A stretch of 24,772 bases of DNA from Cytophagales bacterium (lineage in GTDB: Bacteria > Bacteroidota > Bacteroidia > Cytophagales > Cyclobacteriaceae). A model generated the notes under the pieces. That model was not told the DNA's origin, did no database searches, and saw nothing but the letters and a program-made list of their open reading frames with translations. Made by a program: the position numbers and the translations under genes. Below are positions 17,313 through 24,750 of this stretch, in pieces (within the stretch, counting starts at the first letter, position 1; the number at the start of each line of letters is the position of its first letter). The stretch is taken from contig DMST01000262.1 of NCBI GenBank assembly GCA_003454975.1, positions 27,591 through 52,362 on the forward strand, read 5' to 3'.

Positions 17313-18022
17313 TAGGATTTCTTTTTAGGGAAGAGAAAATTCAAAAACTCTCGGAATCCGTCTTTAGAAGTCAAAGTATCCTTCAGCGTTTGGGCATAGA
17401 ACTTCCCCGTGAGCTTGGGTTTTTCCTGAGCCATAGAACTTGGGCCGGATGAAATAGGGCCGTTCGGTTTTTCTGAATTTTCGGTAGTATGGGTAGTAGG
17501 GGAGGGCTGCCTGGGATTTAAGGTATCAGCCTTCTTGAAGTGATGTTCGGCCTGTTTTTGATACCCCAGTTGTTCCTGCAGCATACCTAGGTTATTGTGG
17601 GCTATGGCATCCTGAGGATCTAGCGCAATAGCTTGTTGGTAATCCTTGATAGCACCATGGGTATCTCCTGCTTTGGCCTTTACAAAGGCCCGACTGGCGT
17701 AGCGGTACGCGTTCTTGGGTTCGATAATGGCCGCCCGGGTCAGGTCTTGGATGGCTTGTTCAGATTGGCCGTTTAGGTGATAAGCAACCCCGCGATCGCT
17801 GAAGTAGTTCGCATTTTCAGGCAGACGCTCGATGGCCTCGGAGTAATCCTGTATGGCCAGTTCGAAGCTTTCCTGCCGGAAATACGCTAAACCCCGGTTA
17901 TAGTAAGAAGGGCCGTGGTTGGCATCCTCCTTTAGAATAGAAGTAAATGCGGTGATCGCAGCCGGGAAATCTCCGGCTTCAGCCTTGGCTACGGCCGCAC
18001 TAAATTGATCCTCAATGCTCAT
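17312..18022 (-). CDS. Tetratricopeptide repeat protein
   Basis: 236 residues from the ATG at 18022 (MSIEDQFSAAVAKAEAGDF). In-frame starts at 18061 and 18070 would add a short sequence that does not resemble a signal peptide. Residues about 3-170 are five TPR units, seen as repeated patterns such as YNRGLAYFRQESFELAIQDY, SDRGVAYHLNGQSEQAIQDL and NNLGMLQEQLGYQKQAEHHF. A Pro/Ser/Thr-rich linker follows (about 171-205), then a short basic tail (KFYAQTLKDTLTSKDGFREF...FPKKKS) that may be a conserved helix. There is no signal peptide, so a cytoplasmic scaffolding role is inferred. It lies 84 bases after the exonuclease and overlaps the glycosyltransferase start by one base, which suggests that the two act together. 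Confidence 0.83.
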   Translation of the reverse strand: MSIEDQFSAAVAKAEAGDFPAAITAFTSILKEDANHGPSYYNRGLAYFRQESFELAIQDYSEAIERLPENANYFSDRGVAYHLNGQSEQAIQDLTRAAIIEPKNAYRYASRAFVKAKAGDTHGAIKDYQQAIALDPQDAIAHNNLGMLQEQLGYQKQAEHHFKKADTLNPRQPSPTTHTTENSEKPNGPISSGPSSMAQEKPKLTGKFYAQTLKDTLTSKDGFREFLNFLFPKKKS

Positions 18023-18106
18023 CGAAGACGAAAATGATGGAAGGAAAACATAGGCATGCATAAAACACACCTGCTTCCTGCATAATTCAATGGGAAGGCA
18101 AATTGT

Positions 18107-18916
18107 TTACCGGCGCATGTTGAAACTGCGCAGCTTTATTTCCGTCAACTTACGTTTGGTATCGCGCGGAAAATCACCCCGCATCATCCAATCGTAATAG
18201 GCGGGCTCCTTTTGGAATACCTCTGTTACCCGGGTACCCTTGTGCTTGCCAAAGTTGAAGATTTCTTCTCCTTGGTGGTTATACACCAGCCGTCCGGCAA
18301 AGTCTACGGTATTGCTCGAGGTGATGTCATGGAGCTTACCCATGTCATTGACAATGGTACCTACCTTTTTACCCATCATATCCAGCACGGGCTGGTCTAG
18401 GTAGCGTTCAATTTGTGACTCCAGCACCTCGTAGGTGGCTTGGGTATCTGCCTCTGCACTGTGGGCATCGGTAAGGTCTTTTCCGCAATAGAATTTGTAC
18501 GCAGCAGATAGGGTTCGCTTCTCCATCATAAAGAAGATCTTTTGCGCATCTACCATTTTACGCTGCGAAACGTCAAAATCCATCTCTACCCTCAGAAATT
18601 CTTCTACCAGCACAGGCACGTCAAACTTCAGAATATTGAAGCCCGCCAAGTCGGCTCCTTCCAGAAATTGGATGAGCGACTTTGCTACCTGTTTGAAGGT
18701 AGGTTCGTCTTTCACATCTTCATCATAAATGCCGTGAATCATGGAAGATTCCTTCGGGATTTTGCGCTCGGGATTAACCCGGCCAGTATTTCGAATAATC
18801 TCCCCATTGGGCATGACTTTCAGAAAGGAATACTCGACAATCCGGTCGTTTACAATGTTGGTGCCCGTGGTTTCAAGGTCGAAAAATGCCAGCGGGTTCT
18901 TTAGATGGAGTTTCAT
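18107..18916 (-). CDS. DEDDh 3'-5' exonuclease (DNA polymerase III epsilon-like) with C-terminal GKHKG domain
   Basis: 269 residues. The exonuclease fold shows all four acidic residues and the His of the DEDDh type: Asp13 and Glu15 in FFDLETTG, Asp99 in NILKFDVPVL, and His152/Asp157 in AHSAEADTQAT. These bind two metal ions and cut nucleotides from 3' ends. The C-terminal about 50 residues contain FNFGKHKGTRVTEVFQKEPAYYDWMM (220-245 region), a short domain with a GKHKG signature also attached to ExoX-like nucleases and thought to help nucleic acid binding. No polymerase domain is fused, so it is either a proofreading-like or a repair/RNA-turnover exonuclease. The choice cannot be made from sequence. 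It starts one base after the mpl stop, so it is in the same operon. Confidence 0.9.
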   Translation of the reverse strand: MKLHLKNPLAFFDLETTGTNIVNDRIVEYSFLKVMPNGEIIRNTGRVNPERKIPKESSMIHGIYDEDVKDEPTFKQVAKSLIQFLEGADLAGFNILKFDVPVLVEEFLRVEMDFDVSQRKMVDAQKIFFMMEKRTLSAAYKFYCGKDLTDAHSAEADTQATYEVLESQIERYLDQPVLDMMGKKVGTIVNDMGKLHDITSSNTVDFAGRLVYNHQGEEIFNFGKHKGTRVTEVFQKEPAYYDWMMRGDFPRDTKRKLTEIKLRSFNMRR

Positions 18917-18917
18917 A

Positions 18918-20279
18918 TTAGCCTACTAGGTCTTCTGCTAAGGTTTTTAAAGGCAATCCATTAAAACTTGCTGAGCTCATCAGGGCCACGTTCCGGTTGG
19001 GAGATTTTTGTGCTTTGATCCATGTCTCCAACTCCTCAGAGTTAGTGAATACCATGAGGTTCTTATGCCCAAAAGCCTTCCGGATGGCCTCTTGAGTGAG
19101 CGGCTGTCTTCCCTTGCGTTCAGCAGCCTCTACATTATAATATATGGCAGCCTCCTGAGCACCGTCTAGCGAACCCTTGTATTGGGCGATGAAACTAGGG
19201 TCCAGGCTGCTGAAAGTATGCAATTCCAAAGCCGCTGATAGAGTCCGGTCAGGATACTGTTCCTGCAAGGCCCGGGTAGTAGCTTCTACCTTGCTGGGTG
19301 CATGGGCAAAATCTTTGAAAATCCGGTTACCCGCTCCCTCAGCCAATGTTTCTAAACGGCTAGAGGCACCACTAAAGGATTGGATGACACCGTAGAACTT
19401 TTCATCGGTGATGCCAATGCGATTACACACCCGTAGGGCTCCCGAAATGTTGTACATATTATGCCGACCGAAAACCTTCAAGGGAATCTCTCCTTGATCC
19501 GTTTTCAGGTACGTAATGCCATTTTTAATTACATGGGGATGCTCTGTATATTCCAGAGGAGTTACATCTGCGCGCTCTTTCCGACAAATAATGGAGGCTA
19601 CCGAATCATCTTCGTTGAAAACCAAAGAGCCAGCTTTGGGAGATGCATCAGCAAAATGATCAAACTGGCGTACATACTCATCTTCATCGGGATATACATT
19701 GATGTGGTCCCAGGCAATACCGCTGATGAGCCCTATATGATGGTGGTAGTTGAGCATTTTGGGCCGGCTATCTAAGGCAGAAGAAGGATATTCGTCTCCC
19801 TCAATTACGATGATGCTTGCCTCATGGGTTAGTTTTACCCGGCCTTCAAACCCCTCTACTGAAGCTCCCACTACGTAGTCAGTATCACGCCCTACACCGT
19901 TTAGTACGTGCATTACCATGGCCGTAATGGTGCTCTTGCCATGGCTGCCCGCAATGACAATGCGCTGCTTGTTTTTCGTCTCTTCGAAAATGAACTCGGG
20001 AAAAGAATATACTTTTATACCAAGTTGCTGGGCTTTTTGCAATTCAGGGTTGTCACGTTTTGCATGCATTCCCAAGATGACCGCGTCTAATTCGCCAGTG
20101 ATTTTCTCAGGGAACCAACCCATGGCTTCAGGGAGCAATCCAGCATTGGCTAGGGTCTCGCGAGCCGGGTCAAATATCTCGTCGTCCGAACCAGTAATGT
20201 CCAATCCCTTTTTTTGTAACGTGAGGGCCAGTTGGTGCATTACGCTGCCCCCAATGGCAATCATGTGAATTCGCTGCAT
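18918..20279 (-). CDS. mpl: UDP-N-acetylmuramate:L-alanyl-gamma-D-glutamyl-meso-diaminopimelate ligase (murein tripeptide ligase)
   Basis: 453 residues from the ATG at 20279 (MQRIHMIAIGGSVMHQLALTLQ). The in-frame stretch before it lacks the nucleotide-binding pattern. Mur ligase domains in order: N-terminal UDP-binding domain with HMIAIGGSVM, central ATP domain with GSHGKST (111-117) and EGDEYPSS (160-167), then FGRHNMYN and the C-terminal domain with DFAHAPSKVEATTRAL and LELHTFSSLDPSF. The ELHTFSSL motif and the length point to Mpl rather than MurC. Mpl reattaches the recycled tripeptide L-Ala-gamma-D-Glu-meso-DAP to UDP-MurNAc in the cytoplasm, saving cell-wall material. It is the first gene of a tight run with the exonuclease, TPR protein and glycosyltransferase, and is divergent from dnaB. 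Confidence 0.88.
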   Translation of the reverse strand: MQRIHMIAIGGSVMHQLALTLQKKGLDITGSDDEIFDPARETLANAGLLPEAMGWFPEKITGELDAVILGMHAKRDNPELQKAQQLGIKVYSFPEFIFEETKNKQRIVIAGSHGKSTITAMVMHVLNGVGRDTDYVVGASVEGFEGRVKLTHEASIIVIEGDEYPSSALDSRPKMLNYHHHIGLISGIAWDHINVYPDEDEYVRQFDHFADASPKAGSLVFNEDDSVASIICRKERADVTPLEYTEHPHVIKNGITYLKTDQGEIPLKVFGRHNMYNISGALRVCNRIGITDEKFYGVIQSFSGASSRLETLAEGAGNRIFKDFAHAPSKVEATTRALQEQYPDRTLSAALELHTFSSLDPSFIAQYKGSLDGAQEAAIYYNVEAAERKGRQPLTQEAIRKAFGHKNLMVFTNSEELETWIKAQKSPNRNVALMSSASFNGLPLKTLAEDLVG

Positions 20280-20315
20280 GAAATGTCGTTTTCGAAAAAA
20301 GCCCCTTTCAGTGGG

Positions 20316-20323
20316 CAAACATA
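20316..20323 (-). promoter_or_regulatory. Possible -7 element of the mpl operon
   Basis: On the - strand the sequence reads TATGTTTG, an exact match to TAnnTTTG, 36 bases before the mpl ATG. The TTG upstream sits at 15 bases rather than the usual 19-21, so the -33 part is not convincing. Confidence 0.4.
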
Positions 20324-20342
20324 CACATTTTTTAGGTCCAAC

Positions 20343-20480
20343 TTATCGACTATCCGACTTCCCATACTGTGTGGAAGAGGTGTGGAAAAGTATGTGATTA
20401 TTGTAAAACCTTGTGGGTAAGTGAGTTTTGTTTTTTACAATCTGTGGATAAACCCTGTGGGTAACTCGATTTTATCAACG
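20343..20480. other. Cluster of DnaA-box-like sites: candidate oriC or DnaA-regulated region between mpl and dnaB
   Basis: This is the core of a 441-base non-coding gap (20280-20720). Against the DnaA box TGTGGATAA (reverse of TTATCCACA) I see: TGTGGAAGA 20370-20378 (two mismatches), TGTGGAAAA 20381-20389 (one), TGTGGGTAA 20412-20420 (one), TGTGGATAA 20443-20451 (exact) and TGTGGGTAA 20456-20464 (one). All five have the same orientation. Weaker opposite copies are TTATCGACT (20343-20351) and TTATCAACG (20472-20480). Starts at 20381, 20412 and 20443 are exactly 31 bases apart, about three helix turns. AT-rich DNA follows to about 20600 and could be an unwinding element. Neighbouring genes point away on both sides, as around an origin. 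An alternative is DnaA control of dnaB or mpl. The rest of the gap, apart from promoter elements, shows nothing further. Confidence 0.6.
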
Positions 20481-20577
20481 CTTTCTTCTCTAAAGTTACT
20501 GATAATGAGTGTTGTACCTTCTTTTCTTGTCTACAATCGGCTAGCCGAATCTAATTTTCAATGTATCATAAAGTGGG

Positions 20578-20608
20578 TTTCAGGTGGCATATTTTCCTGC
20601 TACTTTTG
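20578..20608 (+). promoter_or_regulatory. Probable dnaB promoter
   Basis: TACTTTTG (20601-20608) fits the Bacteroidota -7 consensus TAnnTTTG. A TTT at 20578-20580, 20 bases upstream, may be an imperfect -33 element. It leaves a leader of roughly 100 bases before the dnaB ATG at 20721. Confidence 0.45.
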
Positions 20609-20720
20609 AAGTACCAAAGCATATCAAAGTATAAAACCAACGTTGGAACTGGTAGCGATGGGTAGCACGTTTTTGAGCGAGTGAAACCAGTTCTGAGCCC
20701 ACAGCTTTTTACCACTTTCT

Positions 20721-22325
20721 ATGGAGTCAAATACTGCCGGATCAAACCGTACGGCCCGCAATCGCCGATTGGCGAATAACGAGTTGCTGAACAGCTTGGG
20801 GAAATTGCCCCCTCAGGCGGTGGACTTGGAAGAGGCAGTACTGGGAGCTTTGATGCTGGAGAAAGATGCTCTCACCGCAGTGATTGATATTTTGCGTCCG
20901 GAAAGCTTCTACCGCGACGCTCACAAAGAAATTTATAAAGCTATTGTAGACCTGTTCCACGAGTCGGAACCGGTAGACCTGCTTACCGTTACCCAACAGT
21001 TACGTAAGAACGGTACTTTGGAAACCGTTGGGGGGCCGTTTTATGTGACCGAGCTAACTACTAAGGTAAACTCAGCGGCCAACGTAGAATACCACGCCCG
21101 GATTGTATCGGAGATGTCCATTAAGCGGGACATCATCCAAATAGCCAGCGAGATCCAAAAAGAAGCCTACGAAGACACCACAGATGTATTCTTGCTGTTG
21201 GACAAGATGGAGTCGGCGCTTTTTGAGGTGAGTGAGAGCAACATTCGAAAGAATTATGAGGATATGCGCTCCATCATGCGGCAAGCCATTGCTGAGCTGG
21301 AGGCGAAGAAGGACCATACCGATGGCCTAACGGGTATTCCCACCGGCCTTACTGCGCTAGACCGGGTTACGAGTGGTTTTCAGAAATCCGATTTGATCAT
21401 TATTGCTGCTCGTCCTGCGATGGGTAAGACGGCCTTCGTACTGTCTGTTATGCGAAACGCCGCCGTGCAGTTTGGATACCCCGTGGCCATGTTCTCTTTG
21501 GAGATGAGTAATGTGCAGTTGGTGAACCGTCTTATCTCTTCCGAGGCTGAGCTGGAATCGGAAAAGATCAAGAAAGGAACGCTGGCTGATTACGAATGGG
21601 AACAACTGATTCACAAAACAGGTGGGCTTTCGGAGGCTCCCATCTATATCGATGATACTCCGGCCTTGAGTATTCTGGAATTGCGCGCTAAGTGTCGCCG
21701 ACTCAAGGCCCAGCACGACATACAGATGGTAATCATCGATTACCTGCAGCTGATGACCGGGGATAAGAGTAATGGAGGTAACCGTGAACAGGAGATTGCT
21801 TCCATCTCACGGGCACTCAAGAATATCGCGAAGGAGCTGAACGTACCTGTGATCGCGCTATCCCAGTTGAGTCGTGCGGTAGAAACCCGGGGCGGTGACA
21901 AACGACCTCAGCTGTCCGATCTTCGGGAATCAGGGTCTATCGAGCAGGACGCCGATATGGTATGCTTCCTGTACCGTCCTGAGTATTACGGTATTACCGA
22001 AGATGAAAGCGGTATGCCTACTGCCGGAGTGGGGGAGGTAATCATTGCCAAACACCGGAACGGTTCGCTGGAGGATGTGCCCCTTAAGTTTATCGGTAAG
22101 TATACCAAGTTTACAGACTTGGGAGGCCCCGTGGATATGGGGGCGTTCAACCAGAGTTTCCCTAGTACACCGGGTATTCCCAGTGAGTTTGATGATAAAC
22201 CCAAGACCATGACCTTCGGAAGTAAGGCCAATCCCTCCGCGCCAAGCGGTCCTGGGCTGGATCAAGGGGAAGACCAAGCCCCGAAAAACTTCCCGGGTAG
22301 TAACGACGAGTCAGCTCCTTTCTAA
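20721..22325 (+). CDS. dnaB: Replicative DNA helicase DnaB
   Basis: 534 residues. The N-terminal domain (about 30-170) starts PPQAVDLEEAVLGALML, the standard DnaB opening. The RecA-like ATPase domain follows: Walker A ARPAMGKT (230-237), Walker B MVIIDYLQL with Asp340, SQLSRAVE (about 381-388), RESGSIEQDADMV (about 402-414) and the KHRNG arginine motif (about 444-448). It forms a hexamer that unwinds DNA ahead of the fork and recruits primase. No intein is present. Beyond residue about 465 a Pro/Gly/Ser-rich tail of about 67 residues ends DESAPF, which resembles the acidic tip of SSB proteins. The ATG at 20721 lies about 100 bases after a likely promoter, and a strong terminator follows, so it is a single-gene unit next to a DnaA-box cluster. 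Confidence 0.97.
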   Translation: MESNTAGSNRTARNRRLANNELLNSLGKLPPQAVDLEEAVLGALMLEKDALTAVIDILRPESFYRDAHKEIYKAIVDLFHESEPVDLLTVTQQLRKNGTLETVGGPFYVTELTTKVNSAANVEYHARIVSEMSIKRDIIQIASEIQKEAYEDTTDVFLLLDKMESALFEVSESNIRKNYEDMRSIMRQAIAELEAKKDHTDGLTGIPTGLTALDRVTSGFQKSDLIIIAARPAMGKTAFVLSVMRNAAVQFGYPVAMFSLEMSNVQLVNRLISSEAELESEKIKKGTLADYEWEQLIHKTGGLSEAPIYIDDTPALSILELRAKCRRLKAQHDIQMVIIDYLQLMTGDKSNGGNREQEIASISRALKNIAKELNVPVIALSQLSRAVETRGGDKRPQLSDLRESGSIEQDADMVCFLYRPEYYGITEDESGMPTAGVGEVIIAKHRNGSLEDVPLKFIGKYTKFTDLGGPVDMGAFNQSFPSTPGIPSEFDDKPKTMTFGSKANPSAPSGPGLDQGEDQAPKNFPGSNDESAPF

Positions 22326-22341
22326 TTAGGTCTTATTGAGT

Positions 22342-22366
22342 CAGCCCTGGAATCGGGCTGTTTTTT
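22342..22366 (+). terminator. Intrinsic terminator after dnaB
   Basis: CAGCCC (22342-22347) and GGGCTG (22355-22360) form a 6-base GC-rich stem with a 7-base loop, followed directly by six T. Confidence 0.85.
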
Positions 22367-22540
22367 GCTTCACAGAATTGGGTTTTCTTGTTCGGTTTCT
22401 GGCTAGCGACAACTACCAAGGCCCTGCTTCTGGAAGGGGGCTGCTCTGTTTGCTCCTAAATAATTCTTGGGTTGCGGGTATCTATTGGGGAAGTGTTTAT
22501 CTTTTCGAATTCAAAACCGGTCCCACAACCCAAATTCATT

Positions 22541-23329
22541 ATGAAAATTTTTCAGGTTGATGCCTTTACGGAACGCCCATTCAACGGTAATCCTGCGGCT
22601 GTTTGTATGGTGGAGGGTGGAATAGACGACGCCACCTGCCAGGCAATTGCCACAGAAATGAACCTGAGCGAGACGGCCTTTGTAGAGGAGCTAGAGGGAG
22701 AGTTTAATTATTCGCTACGTTGGTTTACACCCGCTGCAGAAGTAGACCTGTGTGGCCATGCCACCTTAGCCAGTGGCCATGTCTTGTTTTCTGAAGGAAT
22801 CAACATGGAAAACAACACCGTACGTTTCCAAACCCGTTCAGGAGAATTGTTGGTGCATCAGGACAAGGATATGCTGGTGATGGATTTCCCGGCCAGGTTA
22901 AGTGCAAATATGCCACTGCTAGAGGAGTTTGAGGAAATGTTTGCGGGTAGTGAGATTGTGGCGGCAGCCCGGGACAAGTATAATCTGATCCTGGAGATGC
23001 CCACCGAAGCGGTGGTAAGGAAGGCTACCCCCAATATGGAAGCGATTGCTGAGCATTCGGACCAGGGGGTGATCATTACCGCACCTGGAGATCGGTATGA
23101 CTTTGTGAGCCGCTTTTTTGGGCCCAATGTAGGGGTGCCGGAAGATCCCGTTACCGGTTCAGCCCATTGCCAGTTGGGGCCGTATTGGGCCAAGAAATTA
23201 GGGAAGAACAGTTTTCGGGCTTACCAAGCCTCTGCCAGGGGAGGGGAGATCGGTGTGGAGGTGAAAGAAGACCGATGCCTACTGAAAGGGTATGCGGTAA
23301 CGGTATTCCGTGGCGAGTTAGCCATCTAA
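22541..23329 (+). CDS. PhzF family isomerase/epimerase-like protein
   Basis: 262 residues from the ATG at 22541 (MKIFQVDAFTERPFNGNPAAV), the standard family opening. An in-frame ATG at 22472 would add 23 residues without family resemblance. Signatures: NLSETAFVE with the likely catalytic Glu44, FTPAAEVDLCGHATLAS (about 62-78), and GVPEDPVTGSAHC near the C-terminus. These frame the active site between the two similar diaminopimelate-epimerase-like halves. PhzF itself isomerises a phenazine precursor, but most members lie outside phenazine clusters and their substrates are unknown. No phenazine genes are near, so a general isomerase function is inferred. The gene sits alone between the dnaB terminator and the convergent gapA. 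Confidence 0.92.
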   Translation: MKIFQVDAFTERPFNGNPAAVCMVEGGIDDATCQAIATEMNLSETAFVEELEGEFNYSLRWFTPAAEVDLCGHATLASGHVLFSEGINMENNTVRFQTRSGELLVHQDKDMLVMDFPARLSANMPLLEEFEEMFAGSEIVAAARDKYNLILEMPTEAVVRKATPNMEAIAEHSDQGVIITAPGDRYDFVSRFFGPNVGVPEDPVTGSAHCQLGPYWAKKLGKNSFRAYQASARGGEIGVEVKEDRCLLKGYAVTVFRGELAI

Positions 23330-23421
23330 TGGTTGAATGAAGCAAGGTTGAGGTTGAAGGAGGGCCAATCTCATTTGTGAGTAGGTCTATACTGAACTTC
23401 TTCGTGTAGGTGCCCCCGCTT

Positions 23422-23459
23422 CAAAAAAGAAAAGCCACTCCGGTTTCCCGAAGTGGCTT
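23422..23459 (-). terminator. Intrinsic terminator of the glyceraldehyde-3-phosphate dehydrogenase gene
   Basis: AAGCCACT (23432-23439) pairs with AGTGGCTT (23452-23459), with an inner CGG/CCG. Read on the - strand the hairpin is followed by a T-rich run (the A run at 23422-23433). There is no T run on the + strand side, so it mainly serves the - strand gene and the PhzF gene has no clear terminator of its own. Confidence 0.85.
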
Positions 23460-23482
23460 AGTTGTATCGTTCAAGCTCTGGA

Positions 23483-24481
23483 TTACAGAGAGCCCAATTT
23501 CACAATCATGTCGGCTGAGCGGTTAGAATAACCAGCCTCGTTGTCGTACCAGCCTACTACTTTCACCAAGTTGCCCATTACAGACGTCATTTGGGAGTCG
23601 AAGATGTTGGAGTGAGGATTGCCCACAATATCCGCAGATACGATAGGATCTTCAGTGTATTCCAGAACACCCTTCAGGTCACCTTCAGATGCTGCTTTCA
23701 TAGCTGCGTTGATTTCCTCAGCGGTCACCTCTTTGTTCAATACAGCTACCAAGTCTGTCAATGAACCGTCGGGTACAGGAACACGCATAGCTACACCATC
23801 TAGCTTGCCGTTCAGCTCAGGCAATACTTTGCCTACTGCGCGAGCAGCACCCGTGAGAGTAGGTACAATGTTTACTGCAGCAGCACGGGCACGACGCAAG
23901 TCCTTATGGGGTGCGTCTTGTATGCGCTGGTCGGCAGTATATGCGTGAACGGTAGTGATGTATCCTTTATCAATACCAAAGCTGTCGTTCAACACTTTAG
24001 CCATAGGAGCCAAGCAGTTGGTAGTACATGAAGCATTAGAAACAATCTTCATGTCAGCCGTCAGCTTTTCATCATTTACTCCCAGTACAATCATGGGAAT
24101 ATCACCTTTGGCAGGAGCAGAGATCAATACCTTCTTAGCACCGGCAGTGAGGTGACCACCAGCACCTTCAGGGTCTACAAAACGACCGGTAGACTCCAAT
24201 ACAACGTCCACGTTGTGCTCTCCCCAAGGTAGGTTGGCAGGTACCTTCTCCGCAAACACACGGATAGCTGTGCCGTCTACAATGATGTTTTCTGCATCAT
24301 GCTCTACGTTACCAGGGAACTTGCCGTGTACAGAGTCGTATTTAAGCAAGTGGGCGAGGGTAGCGGTATCGGTCAGGTCATTGATCGCTACCACCTCTAC
24401 GTTGTCTTTGTTCAGGAGCGCTTTGAACGTAAGGCGTCCAATGCGTCCGAAGCCGTTAATGGCTACTCGGATGTTTGCCAT
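23483..24481 (-). CDS. gapA: Glyceraldehyde-3-phosphate dehydrogenase, type I
   Basis: 332 residues, the usual length. The NAD-binding Rossmann start is INGFGRIGR (9-16 region), with AINDL (Asp35) favouring NAD over NADP. The catalytic cysteine is Cys152 in SNASCTTNCLAP and the partner His is His179 in TTVHAYTADQ. Other standard motifs are KDLRRARAAAVNIVPT, VPVPDGSLTDL and WYDNEAGYSNR. The enzyme converts glyceraldehyde-3-phosphate to 1,3-bisphosphoglycerate with NAD and phosphate, in glycolysis and its reversal, in the cytosol. It is a single-gene unit with its own promoter and terminator. Confidence 0.97.
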   Translation of the reverse strand: MANIRVAINGFGRIGRLTFKALLNKDNVEVVAINDLTDTATLAHLLKYDSVHGKFPGNVEHDAENIIVDGTAIRVFAEKVPANLPWGEHNVDVVLESTGRFVDPEGAGGHLTAGAKKVLISAPAKGDIPMIVLGVNDEKLTADMKIVSNASCTTNCLAPMAKVLNDSFGIDKGYITTVHAYTADQRIQDAPHKDLRRARAAAVNIVPTLTGAARAVGKVLPELNGKLDGVAMRVPVPDGSLTDLVAVLNKEVTAEEINAAMKAASEGDLKGVLEYTEDPIVSADIVGNPHSNIFDSQMTSVMGNLVKVVGWYDNEAGYSNRSADMIVKLGSL

Positions 24482-24518
24482 GGAGTGTTAAGGTTTTAGT
24501 TCCTTATGAATTCGCGGG

Positions 24519-24549
24519 TAAAATTAGATTTATCCCCTTCATAAACCAA
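24519..24549 (-). promoter_or_regulatory. Probable gapA promoter
   Basis: On the - strand, TTG (24549-24547) is followed after exactly 20 bases by TAATTTTA (24526-24519), one base off TAnnTTTG. It lies about 40 bases upstream of the ATG at 24481, with the spacing typical of Bacteroidota housekeeping promoters. Confidence 0.55.
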
Positions 24550-24668
24550 CAATCGATAGGTAAGGTGCCAAGGGTTGGGTGCAATCCTTTGCAAGTGCCA
24601 ATTCTTTCCTGGAATTGACTAAATTAGAAGAGAAGTGGATAAGTTTGGTGAGGATTTTTTAGTGATAG

Positions 24669-24699
24669 TTGGTGGGGCGAATTGTTTCCTCTATATTTG
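24669..24699 (+). promoter_or_regulatory. Consensus Bacteroidota promoter driving the tRNA gene
   Basis: TTG (24669-24671), 20 bases, then TATATTTG (24692-24699), an exact -7 element. The distance to the tRNA 5' end is about 50 bases. A short hairpin CGGG/CCCG (about 24710-24724) lies in the leader and may help tRNA processing. Confidence 0.7.
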
Positions 24700-24750
24700 C
24701 ACCACATTTCGGGAAAACGACCCGGAAACAGTCATTTTGACAAATAAAAA

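Noticed and set aside
20421..20609. 62-codon open frame in the mpl-dnaB gap
   Set aside because: It overlaps the DnaA-like sites and the dnaB promoter, and the translation shows no domain, so it is probably chance.
24627..24637. Isolated DnaA-box-like AGTGGATAA near the tRNA promoter
   Set aside because: It is a single site with one mismatch and no neighbours, so it is expected by chance.
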